Below are positions 26,659-35,048 of a stretch of 64,000 bases of DNA, piece after piece. The stretch spans positions 496,001-560,000 of the forward strand of contig CAVPYY010000003.1 of assembly GCA_963710135.1 (NCBI GenBank), read 5' to 3'. Source of the stretch: SG8-30 sp963710135 (GTDB lineage Bacteria > Pseudomonadota > Gammaproteobacteria > Steroidobacterales > Steroidobacteraceae). Each line of letters begins with the position of its first letter. Position 1 is the first letter of the stretch. The notes under the pieces were generated by a model. That model worked only from the letters and a program-made list of their open reading frames with translations, searched no databases and was not told the origin of the DNA. Position numbers and translations under genes: made by a program.

Positions 26659-28001
26659 CGCATGGTCACCAGTTCTTCGGCGCTGGTCGGATGGATCGCG
26701 ACGGTATCGTCGAAGTCGCGCTTGGTTGCGCCCATCTTGATGGCCACCGCAAAGCCCTGCAGCATCTCGTCCGCACCCTCGCCGATCACGTGCAGACCGA
26801 CGATCCTTTCGTCCGGCCCGACCGTGACGAGCTTCATGTCGGCGCGCCGCTTGTGGGCGGTCAGCGCGTGATAGAGCGGCGTGAAGCCGGACGTGTAGCA
26901 CTTCACCGCGTCGCCGTGCAGGTCGCGCGCCTCCGCCTCGGTCAGGCCCACCGTGCCGATGGGGGGATGCGTGAAGATCACCGTCGGAATGAGCTCGTAG
27001 TCGAGACGGCGATCCGGCTGTCCGCCGAACAGCCGGTCGGCCAGGCGGCGCCCCGCCGCGATCGCGACCGGCGTCAGCGCCTCACGGCCGGTCACGTCAC
27101 CGATCGCATAGACCCCGGTCACGTTGGTTTCCTGGAACGGGTCGGTGATGACATAGCCGTCGTCGTACTGGCGGACACCGGCACGTTCCAGCCCGAGGCC
27201 GGCGACCGCCGGCTCGCGCCCGACCGCCCACAGCACGCATTCGAACGGGCCCAGCACGCGGCCATCCGCGGTCCAGACTTCATGATGGTCGTCGACCCGG
27301 CGCACCTGTGCCGGCACGGCATGGTCCACGATCTCGATGCCGTCCTCGCGCATCTGCCGCATCAGCGAGGCCGACAGCATGACCTCGAAGCTGCGCAGCA
27401 CGTGATCATGACGGATGATGCTGGTGACCTTGCTGCCCAGTCCCGCGAACACGCCGCCGAGCTCCATCGCCACGTAGCCGCTGCCGATCACCGCGACGGA
27501 CCGGGGCCGTCGCTCGAGCGCGAAGAAATCATCCGACGTGATGCCGAACCCGGCACCGGGCACGTCCGGAACGATCGGCCTGCCTCCGGTCGCCACCACG
27601 ACGTGCGGCGCGGTCAGCACCTCGTCGCCGGCAATGACCGTGCGGGCATCGTCGAAGCGCGCCGCGGCCGCGATGTGCGTGATCTTGCGCCGTTCGAGAT
27701 TGGCGGCGTAGATGCCGTTCAGGCGGCGGATGTAGGCATCGCGGGCCAGCTTGAGCGCATGCCAGTCGTGACCACGCACCTCGACGTCGAAGCCATAGCC
27801 GGCGGCGTCACGCATGTGTTCGGCGAGACTCGCCGCATAGAACATGACCTTCTTCGGGACACAGCCGACATTCACGCAGGTACCGCCCAGCGGCCTGGGC
27901 TCGGCCAGCGCGACGCGCGCACCATAATCCGCGGCACGCTGCGCGCAGGCGAGTCCGCCGCTGCCGCCGCCGATGACGATCAGGTCGAAGTGCGCCGGCA
28001 T
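26655..28001 (-). CDS. gor: Glutathione-disulfide reductase
   Basis: 448 residues, intact. FAD-binding VIGGGSGGLACAQRAA, redox-active disulfide GGTCVNVGCVPKKVM, NADP-binding VIGSGYVAMELGGVFAGLG, second FAD motif YAIGDVTGREALTPVA, and the C-terminal His-Glu pair in HPTSAEELVTMR. NADPH reduction of oxidised glutathione is inferred from the family signature rather than dihydrolipoamide or mercuric reductase. It is in an operon with the carbonic-anhydrase-like gene. Confidence 0.93.
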   Translation of the reverse strand: MPAHFDLIVIGGGSGGLACAQRAADYGARVALAEPRPLGGTCVNVGCVPKKVMFYAASLAEHMRDAAGYGFDVEVRGHDWHALKLARDAYIRRLNGIYAANLERRKITHIAAAARFDDARTVIAGDEVLTAPHVVVATGGRPIVPDVPGAGFGITSDDFFALERRPRSVAVIGSGYVAMELGGVFAGLGSKVTSIIRHDHVLRSFEVMLSASLMRQMREDGIEIVDHAVPAQVRRVDDHHEVWTADGRVLGPFECVLWAVGREPAVAGLGLERAGVRQYDDGYVITDPFQETNVTGVYAIGDVTGREALTPVAIAAGRRLADRLFGGQPDRRLDYELIPTVIFTHPPIGTVGLTEAEARDLHGDAVKCYTSGFTPLYHALTAHKRRADMKLVTVGPDERIVGLHVIGEGADEMLQGFAVAIKMGATKRDFDDTVAIHPTSAEELVTMR

Positions 28002-28087
28002 GTGAACTCCGTCAGCCCGGGGAAGCGCGACCCCAATGATATACTCGCGGGTCGCCGGCAGGCTTTGCCAATCGGGAGATCGCCTCG

Positions 28088-28655
28088 ATGGAGATTCTCG
28101 TCGTACTCGCCATCATCCTGGTCGCCGGCTTCTATGGCATAGGCATCTACAACGGCCTCGTCACGCTGCGCGAGGGGGTCAAGCAGGCCTGGTCCAACAT
28201 CGACGTGCTGCTGGTGCAGCGTCACGACGAGTTGCCCAAGCTCGTCGAGACCTGCCGGCGCTACATGCAGTACGAGCAGGAGACGCTGGAGCGCGTGATG
28301 AAGGCGCGCGCGTCGGTCTTCCAGGCATCCGGCCGCGGCGACGTCGCCGCCGTGGGCGCGGCGGAGAGCGTGCTGCGCTCGGGCCTCGGGCAGCTGTTCG
28401 CGCTCGCCGAGAACTATCCCCAGCTGAAGGCCGACGAGTCGTTCCGCCACCTGCAGTCCCGCATCTCGCAGCTGGAGGAGAACATCGCCGACCGCCGCGA
28501 GCTGTACAACGCCGCCGTCAATCTCAACAACGTGCGGGTGCACCAGTTTCCCGACCTGGTCGTCGCCCGCCTGTTCGGCTTCCAGACCGCCGAGCTGCTC
28601 GAGTTCACCGACCGGCCAGACCAGCGACGTCGACATGAAGGCCCTGTTCAGCTGA
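28088..28655 (+). CDS. lemA: LemA family membrane protein (frameshifted near the end)
   Basis: About 188 residues. One N-terminal membrane segment (ILVVLAIILVAGFYGIGIYN), then the LemA helical bundle with LREGVKQAWSNIDVLLVQRHDELPKLV, ENYPQLKADESFRHLQ and RRELYNAAVNLNNVR. An extra C near 28617 disturbs the last 13 residues; correction gives a natural end, DVDMKALFS. LemA proteins have no settled function. The next gene starts one base later and encodes a GIDE-domain protein, a known partner type. Confidence 0.9.
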
Positions 28656-28656
28656 A

Positions 28657-29550
28657 GTGGAGCCCGCCGAGTACTGGCTCGTCCTGGCGGTCGTCGCGGC
28701 CGCCGGCGCCTGGGGATTCCAGCGCGGCTTCCGCTGGTGGCGCTGGGCGCGCCGCATCGAGGACACGCCGACATCCCTGGTGCGCAGCGCCGCGCAGGGC
28801 TACGTGGAGCTGGTCGGCGTCAGCCGGATGATGGCCGGCCAGCCGGTGATCGCGCCGCTGTCGAAACGGCCCTGCACCTGGTGGAGCTTCACTATCGAGC
28901 GGCGCAGCCGCAACCGCAAGGGCAACACCGAGTGGAAGATCGTCAATCGTGGCGCCAGCGACTCGCTGTTCCATCTCGAGGACGCGAGTGGCCGCTGCAT
29001 CGTCGATCCCGACGGCGCCGAGGTCCTGCCGGGAACGCGCGACACCTGGTACGGCGACACGTCGTTGCCCGCCACGGGGCCGACCGGCCAACAGGGCTGG
29101 ATGCCCCGCGGCCAGTACCGGTACCGCGAGGCGCGCATGCACGATGGCGAGGCGCTCTATGCCATCGGCTGGTTCCGCACCGAAACCAACATCCCGGTGG
29201 GCACGGCCGACGAGGAGGCCGGCGCGCTGCTGCGCGAATGGAAGCGTGACCCGACCGGCCTGCTCAGGCGCTTCGACGCCAATCGCGATGGCACGCTCGA
29301 CCTGGCCGAGTGGGAAGCGGCCCGGGCCGCCGCCCACGAGCAGATCGCGGCCGAGCGCCGCCAGCAGTCGACGCTGGCAGGGGTGAACGTCCTGCAGCGC
29401 CCAATCGACCGGGCTGCGCCGTTCCTGATCGCCGCGTACGCGCCGGATCAGCTGGCGACCCGCTACCGGCGGCGGGCGCTGGGCGGGCTCGGGCTGTTCG
29501 CCGGTGCGATCGCGGCACTCGGCTGGCTGCTCGGCAGAGCGCTGGCCTGA
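28657..29550 (+). CDS. GIDE-domain (E3 ligase MULAN-like) membrane protein with an EF-hand
   Basis: 297 residues from a GTG. A membrane segment at each end (YWLVLAVVAAAGAWGFQRG; GLGLFAGAIAALGWLL) flanks a cytoplasmic or periplasmic GIDE/BAM-type domain (TPTSLVRSAAQGYVELVG, GQPVIAPLSKRPCTWWSFTI, DASGRCIVDPDGAEVLP, ALYAIGWFRTE). A single canonical EF-hand loop, DANRDGTLDLAEW, sits after this domain at about residues 208-220. There is no RING domain, so ubiquitin ligation is not implied. Coupled to lemA, a conserved association of unknown meaning. Confidence 0.82.
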   Translation: MEPAEYWLVLAVVAAAGAWGFQRGFRWWRWARRIEDTPTSLVRSAAQGYVELVGVSRMMAGQPVIAPLSKRPCTWWSFTIERRSRNRKGNTEWKIVNRGASDSLFHLEDASGRCIVDPDGAEVLPGTRDTWYGDTSLPATGPTGQQGWMPRGQYRYREARMHDGEALYAIGWFRTETNIPVGTADEEAGALLREWKRDPTGLLRRFDANRDGTLDLAEWEAARAAAHEQIAAERRQQSTLAGVNVLQRPIDRAAPFLIAAYAPDQLATRYRRRALGGLGLFAGAIAALGWLLGRALA

Positions 29551-29619
29551 GGAGGGTCGCCGGCCCTGCGCCGCGGCCCTACAATTGCCCTTTTCCCGCC
29601 CGCTCAAACGGACACACCC

Positions 29620-31645
29620 ATGGACAATCCACTTCTGGCCAGGGATGGCCTGCCCCGTTACGACACGATCCGCGCAGAGCACGTCGAACCGGCGATCCGC
29701 GCGGCCATCGACCAGCATCGGCGCGAGCTCGCGGCGCTGCTCGAGCGTCCGGCACCCACTTTCGCGACGCTGGTCGAGCCCTTCGAAGAGCTGAACCACC
29801 GTCTCGCGCGCATCTGGTCGCCCGCGGAGCACCTGAACTCGGTACGCAGCGACGATGCGCTGCGGGCGGCCTACAACGACTGCCGCGTGCTGCTCGCCGA
29901 CTATCACGCCGAGATCGGCCAGAACGAGGCGCTGTACCGGAGCTGTGTCGCGATCCAGCAGCGCGAGGGCGCCCGGCTGGATGCCCCGGCGCGCAAGCTG
30001 CTCGACAACCTGCTGCGCGACTTCCGGCTGGCCGGTGTCGGGCTCGCGCCCGAGGGCAAGGCCCGCTATCGCGAGCTGATGCAGGCCATGGCGAAGGCGC
30101 AGTCGAAGTTCGAGGAAAACGTGCTCGACGCGACCCAGGCTTTTCTCGCCAGGTGCGCGACGAGGCCGAGCTCGGCGGCCTGCCGCCGATGGTCGGTGGC
30201 ACGCGCCGCGGCGACCGCCCGCGAGCGCGGTACGGGTGGCTGGGTGCTGGTGCTGGACCAGCCCAACTACGTCGCGGTGCTGTCGTACGCCGACGAACGC
30301 TCGTTGCGCCGCGAATTCTACGAGGCCTGGACCACGCGTGCCTCGGACCGCGGCCCCGGCGCACGGCGCTTCGACAACTCGGCATTGATGGAGGAAATCC
30401 TGGCGCTGCGGCACGAGATCGCCGGGCTCCTCGGATTCGAGTCCTACGCCGCGCTGTCGCTGGCCACCAAGATGGCGGCCGACGTCGACGAGGTGCTGGG
30501 CTTTCTGCGCGAACTCGTCGCGCGCTACCGCCCGGCGGCCGCGCGCGAGCTCGACGAGCTCGCCCGCTTCGCCGGCCACGAGCTGGAGGCCTGGGACGTC
30601 GCGTACTACGCCGAGAAGCTGCGCGAACGCGAGCACGCGGTTTCGCAGGAGGCGCTGCGGCCCTACTTCCCGCTGTCGCGCGTGCTGAACGGCCTGTTCG
30701 AGGTGGCCGGCCGCCTGTACGGCCTCGTCATCGAGCCGGTGGCGGACGTGGCGACCTGGCATCCGGACGTGCGCTACTACTCCCTGCGGCAGCGCACGAC
30801 CGGCGAGCCTGTCGGCGGTTTCTACCTCGACGCCTGCGCCCGCGAGGGCAAGCGCGGCGGCGCCTGGATGGACGACTGCATCGGCCGCAAGCGCCTCGGC
30901 AGCGACACTGGCGCTGCCGGTCGCCAATCTCGTCTGCAACTTCACGCCCGCCGCGGCCGGCCGCGAGGCGCTGCTGACGCACGACGACGTGGTGACGCTG
31001 TTCCACGAGTTCGGCCACGGCCTGCATCACCTGCTGACGCGGGTGGACTACCCGAGCATCGCCGGCATCAATGGCGTGCCCTGGGACGCCGTCGAGCTGC
31101 CCAGCCAGTTCATGGAACAGTACGCGTGGCAGCCGGACGTGCTGCCGCTGATCTCTTCGCACGTCGACAGCGGCGAGCCGCTGCCCGTCAGCATGCTCGA
31201 GCGCCTGCTGGCCTCGCGCGTCTTCCACGCCGGTCTCGCCGCGGTACGCCAGCTCGAGTTCGCCCTGTTCGATTTCCGCCTGCACGCGGAGTACGACCCC
31301 GCGGCCGGCGGGCGCGTCGCCGGAAATTCTCGCCGAAGTGCGCCGCGAGGTGTCGGTGATCAGGGCGCCGGAGTTCAACCGCTTCGCGCACGCGTTCACG
31401 CACATCTTCGCGGGCGGCTACGCGGCCGGCTACTACAGCTACAAGTGGGCCGAGGTGCTGGCCGCCGACGCCTTCTCGCGCGTTCGAGGAGACGGACGTG
31501 TTCGACTCGGCCATTGCCCTGCGTTTCCTCGACGTCGATTCTCGCCCGGGGCGGCAGCCGCGACGTGATGGAAGCCTTCGTCGAGTTCCGCGGCCGGCGC
31601 CCGGAGGTGTCCTCGCTGCTGCGCCAGGACGGGATCGCTGCATGA
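29620..31645 (+). CDS. prlC: Oligopeptidase A, M3 family (six frameshifts)
   Basis: M3 zinc oligopeptidase that degrades signal peptides and other short peptides in the cytoplasm. The N-terminus (NPLLARDGLPRYDTIRAEHVEP) and the metal site HEFGHGLHHLLT are clear, as are GINGVPWDAVELPSQFMEQ and FAGGYAAGYYSYKWAEVLA. Breaks: a missing T near 30141, extra bases near 30200, 30907, 31320, 31482 and 31534. Correcting them gives about 673 residues, the normal length. The stop overlaps the xthA start (ATGA). The pairing with xthA is unusual but tightly coupled. Confidence 0.92.
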
Positions 31646-32420
31646 AGATCGCCACCTGGAACGTCAACTCGCTGCGCGTGCGGCTGCCGCAGTTCGTCGA
31701 GTGGCTCGACGGCAACCCGGTCGACGTCATCGGGCTGCAGGAGACTGAAGCTGCCCGACGAGGCGTTTCCCGGCGGCGGAGCTCGAGGCCCTGGGGCTGC
31801 ACGCCGCCTGGTTCGGCCAGAAGACCTACAACGGCGTGGCGCTCGTCGTCGCGCCAGCCGCTGACGGACGTCGCGCTCGGCATACCGGGCTTCGACGACC
31901 CGCAGCGCCGCGTGATCGCGGCAACCGTCGCGGGCGTGCGGGTCATCAACGTGTACGTGCCGAACGGGCAGTCGGTCGGCTCGGACAAGTATGCCTACAA
32001 GCTGGACTGGCTGGCGCGCCTGGCGGCGTATGTCGACGACGGACTCGCGCCGACCATCCGCTGGTCGCGCTGGTCGGCGACTACAACATCGCGCCGGAGG
32101 ATCGCGACGTGCACGACCCGGCCAAGTGGGAAGGTTCCGTGCACGTCAGCGAGCCGGAACGCGCGGCGCTCCGCGAGCTGCTCGGCACCGGCCTGATCGA
32201 CACTTTCCGGCTGTTCGAGCAGCCGCCGGAAGCGTATTCAGCTGGTGGGACTACCGGATGGGCGCATTCCGCCGCAACCACGGCCTGCGCATCGACCTCA
32301 TCCTCGCCAGCAACGCGCTGGCCGGCCGCTGCAGCGCCTGCGAGGTCGACCGCACGCCGCGCAACCTGGGAAAGGCCTTCCGACCACGCCCCGGTCGTCG
32401 CGACGTTTGACATAGCTTGA
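31642..32420 (+). CDS. xthA: Exodeoxyribonuclease III (six frameshifts)
   Basis: AP endonuclease and 3-prime exonuclease in base-excision repair. All catalytic blocks are present across frames: MKIATWNVNSLRVRLPQ, GLQE(L/T)KLPDEAFP, NVYVPNGQSVGSDKY, LVGDYNIAPEDRDV, WWDYRMGAFRRNHGLRIDL and SDHAPVVATFDIA. Breaks are near 31744, 31771, 31854, 32050 (missing base), 32237 (missing base) and 32369. About 258 residues after correction. Starts inside the prlC stop. Confidence 0.92.
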
Positions 32421-32480
32421 GCGGCGCCGCGCCCCGGCTCCGGCGCATTTCCGCGACGCGGTTGTTGGCTAAAACCCGGA

Positions 32481-33566
32481 TTGACGGGCGTAGACTCCGC
32501 TGAATTCCGATCCCCCAGAGGCTGGGACCACCTTGACACCGCGCATCGCCGCAGCAACTACGACGTCACCGACACCGTCGACGTGAGTTCTCCCGCTGCG
32601 GTCAAGGCCGCGGTGTCCGCCCTGTATGCGCAGGCCTGGCCGGGCGCGGACCTCGAGACGCTGGGCCGCGCCGTCGACGACTTCGAGCGGCTGTTCACCG
32701 GCCGCATGCCCGGCTACATGGGCGTCGACACCGTCTATCACGACATGCAGCACTCGCTGGACATGGTGCTCGCCACCGCGCGGCTGCTGGTCGGGCTACG
32801 AGAAGACCGCCCGCGAGACCGCGCAGACTCGGGCCGGGACGGGCGCTGATGGGCCTGGTCACCGCGCTGTTCCACGACGCCGGCTACATCCGCGAGGAGT
32901 CCGAGGCCGACGTGTCCAACGGCGCGGTCTTCACGCGCAGCCACGTCAGCCGCGGCGCCCGCTACCTCGGCCGCTACCTGCCGCAGATCGGCCTCGCCGA
33001 GTGGGTGCCGGTCGCAACGCGCATCATCCACTTCACCGGCTACGAAGTGCCGTTCGACGACATCCGCGTCGCCGACCCGCGCGATCGCAAGGTCGGTCAT
33101 CTGCTCGGCACGGCCGACCTGCTCGCGCAGATGTCGGATCGATGCTACCTGGAGAAGTGCCGCGACCGGCTGTACGCGGAGTTCGTGCTCGGCGACGTCG
33201 CGGTCTATCCCGGCACCGAAGGGCTCAAGGTCAACTACGGCTCGGGCCTCGACCTGCTCCGGCAGACGCCGCACTTCGTGCGCAACGCCATCGAGCAACG
33301 GCTCGAAGCGGCTTTCGATCACGCCTATCGGCACATGGAGCCCGTCTTCGACGGCCGCAATCCGTACACGGAAGCGATCCGCGAGAACGTCTCCTATCTC
33401 AAGGACGTCATGCGCACCGGCCAGTGGCGCATGCTCAGGCGGACACCTGCCCGTCTACACGGTGGAACCGGACACCATGCGCAATGTCCGCACGCTCGTG
33501 GTCGAACATCTCGAACGGACCTGGCGGCCCTTCCCGAGCCCGTTCGCCGGCGGCGACAAGGACTGA
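32481..33566 (+). CDS. HD-domain phosphohydrolase of unknown substrate (three frameshifts)
   Basis: About 360 residues after correction of extra bases near 32793, 32827 and 33437. The metal-binding HD signature is spread over TVYHDMQHSLDMVLATARL and VTALFHDAGYIREES, and the fold continues with ARYLGRYLPQ and RKVGHLLGTADLLAQMSDR, which is typical of HD phosphodiesterases. There is no adjoining response-regulator or GAF domain. The start is uncertain: TTG at 32481 is the longest choice and no ATG lies nearby. The substrate (nucleotide, cyclic dinucleotide) cannot be told. Confidence 0.75.
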
Positions 33567-33572
33567 GCCGGC

Positions 33573-34307
33573 TCAGCGCGGGCCGGTCGCCCAGCGCGAA
33601 CGCATGCGTGGCGGCTTGTCGACCGTGCGCACGTAGCGGGCATGGATCGCCGGCAGCGACTCCAGGATCCATTCTTCTCCAAGCACGCCGGCGCCGCCGA
33701 GTGCGTCGGCCAGCGTGGCGAGGTCGAGCCGCGCCAGCGCCCGCCGCGCGAGCGGCGCGAAGCTGAGATGCCAGGGCTCGGGCCGCACGCCGCCCGCGCC
33801 GCTGACATAGGGGCGGTAGAAGCCGTAGCGTCGCATGTTGCGCTCCAGCCAGTCGCTCGAGCCGGGCGAATGGACCCCCGCCGCGTACTCCTCGGGGATC
33901 AGCCGTATCGTTTGTCCTGCGACGAGTGCATTGCGATCGATCACGTCGATGTCGGTGCCCCAGTGGTGCCGGCTCGCTCCGGGCAATGCCGACCACAGCA
34001 GTATCGTCGTGACCCGCGCGGCGGGCGCGAGCGCCAGGACGTCGACCGGGCGACCGCGCGCGTCGAGCACCGGCCGTTCGCCACGGTACTTGGCGTTCCA
34101 GATCGCCCGCTGCCGGTCGAAGTCGCGGAACGAAGACACCGGCTCCAGCTCGAGGCCCGCCTGCGCCGCCGCCTCGCGCATCGCCAGGAAAGGATCACGC
34201 ACCTCGTGATGCAGCGTGCAGGGCGGCGCATCGAGCTCGACCACATGCAGCCTGGACCGCCCGGTCAGCTCCAGCGGGCCCCACGGCTTGGCGCTGCGAC
34301 GGCTCAT
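33573..34307 (-). CDS. D-alanyl-D-alanine carboxypeptidase, M15 (VanY/LdcB) family
   Basis: 244 residues. Zinc ligands and catalytic residues of the M15B type are visible as SRHHWGTDIDVID (His and Asp ligands) and EPWHLSF (second His, catalytic Glu nearby), with the preceding PVSSFRDFDRQRAIWNAKY matching the family SxFRSxxxQ region. It trims peptidoglycan peptides. No signal peptide is apparent at the predicted start, so the N-terminus or export route is uncertain. The start overlaps the stop of the upstream DsbA-like gene (ATGA). Confidence 0.87.
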   Translation of the reverse strand: MSRRSAKPWGPLELTGRSRLHVVELDAPPCTLHHEVRDPFLAMREAAAQAGLELEPVSSFRDFDRQRAIWNAKYRGERPVLDARGRPVDVLALAPAARVTTILLWSALPGASRHHWGTDIDVIDRNALVAGQTIRLIPEEYAAGVHSPGSSDWLERNMRRYGFYRPYVSGAGGVRPEPWHLSFAPLARRALARLDLATLADALGGAGVLGEEWILESLPAIHARYVRTVDKPPRMRSRWATGPR

Positions 34308-34939
34308 GCTTCCGCGGTGGCGACGACTTCGTCGAGGACCCGCTCGAAGGTCGCAACCTCCTGAGCGCCCGATATCGCATAGCGTCCGTCGAAAACAAAG
34401 AATGGCACCCCCGACACGCCCGCCTGCCGCGCCCGCGCCGCTTCAGCCTCGATGAAGCCCCAGTCCTCGCGTGACTCCAGCCGGCGGCGGATCGCCACCG
34501 GGTCGAGACCGTGCCGGGCGCCGATGTCCACCAGCGTCTGCAGATCGCCGATATCCAGCCCCTCCACGAAGTAGGCGCAAAACAGCGCCTCCTGCAGCGC
34601 GTCCTGCCTGCCGATGGCAGCCGCCGCGTGCACCAGGGCGTGCGAGGCGCGCGTGTTCGGGCTGACGCGGATCCTGTCGAAGCGGTAGGCAATGCCCTCG
34701 GCGGCACCCAGCTCGACCAGCCGCTGGCGCGCTGCCTGCACCGCCTCGACACTGCCGAACTTCGCGGCGAGGTGCGCCGTGTGATCGACTCCCGCAGCCG
34801 GCATGTCGGGGTTCAGCTCAAAGGGCAGCCAGTGCACCGCTGCCGACACCTCCGGGCGCGCGGCCAGCGCCCGCTCCAGGCGCCGCTTGCCCAGGTAGCA
34901 CCAGGGGCAGATGGTGTCGGAGACGATCTCGATGAGCAT
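34304..34939 (-). CDS. DsbA-family (FrnE-like) thioredoxin-fold oxidoreductase
   Basis: 211 residues from the ATG of MLIEIVSDTICPWCYLGKRR. The CPWC redox motif and the following helix match the FrnE/HCCA isomerase branch of the DsbA family (PF01323). The cis-Pro loop is SGVPFFVFDGRYAISGAQ. No signal peptide, so it acts in the cytoplasm. Likely a disulfide isomerase or reductase or a glutathione-dependent isomerase; the substrate is unknown. In an operon with the M15 peptidase. Confidence 0.87.
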   Translation of the reverse strand: MLIEIVSDTICPWCYLGKRRLERALAARPEVSAAVHWLPFELNPDMPAAGVDHTAHLAAKFGSVEAVQAARQRLVELGAAEGIAYRFDRIRVSPNTRASHALVHAAAAIGRQDALQEALFCAYFVEGLDIGDLQTLVDIGARHGLDPVAIRRRLESREDWGFIEAEAARARQAGVSGVPFFVFDGRYAISGAQEVATFERVLDEVVATAEA

Positions 34940-35048
34940 CCCCGGATGGTACACAGGGCCATGTGCTCGCGGGGAGCGCCCGCTGGGCATATGATGGCCG
35001 TTCGAGGCGGGCAGGCTACCGGGGGGAAGGCGCGGGCCACGCACTCTG

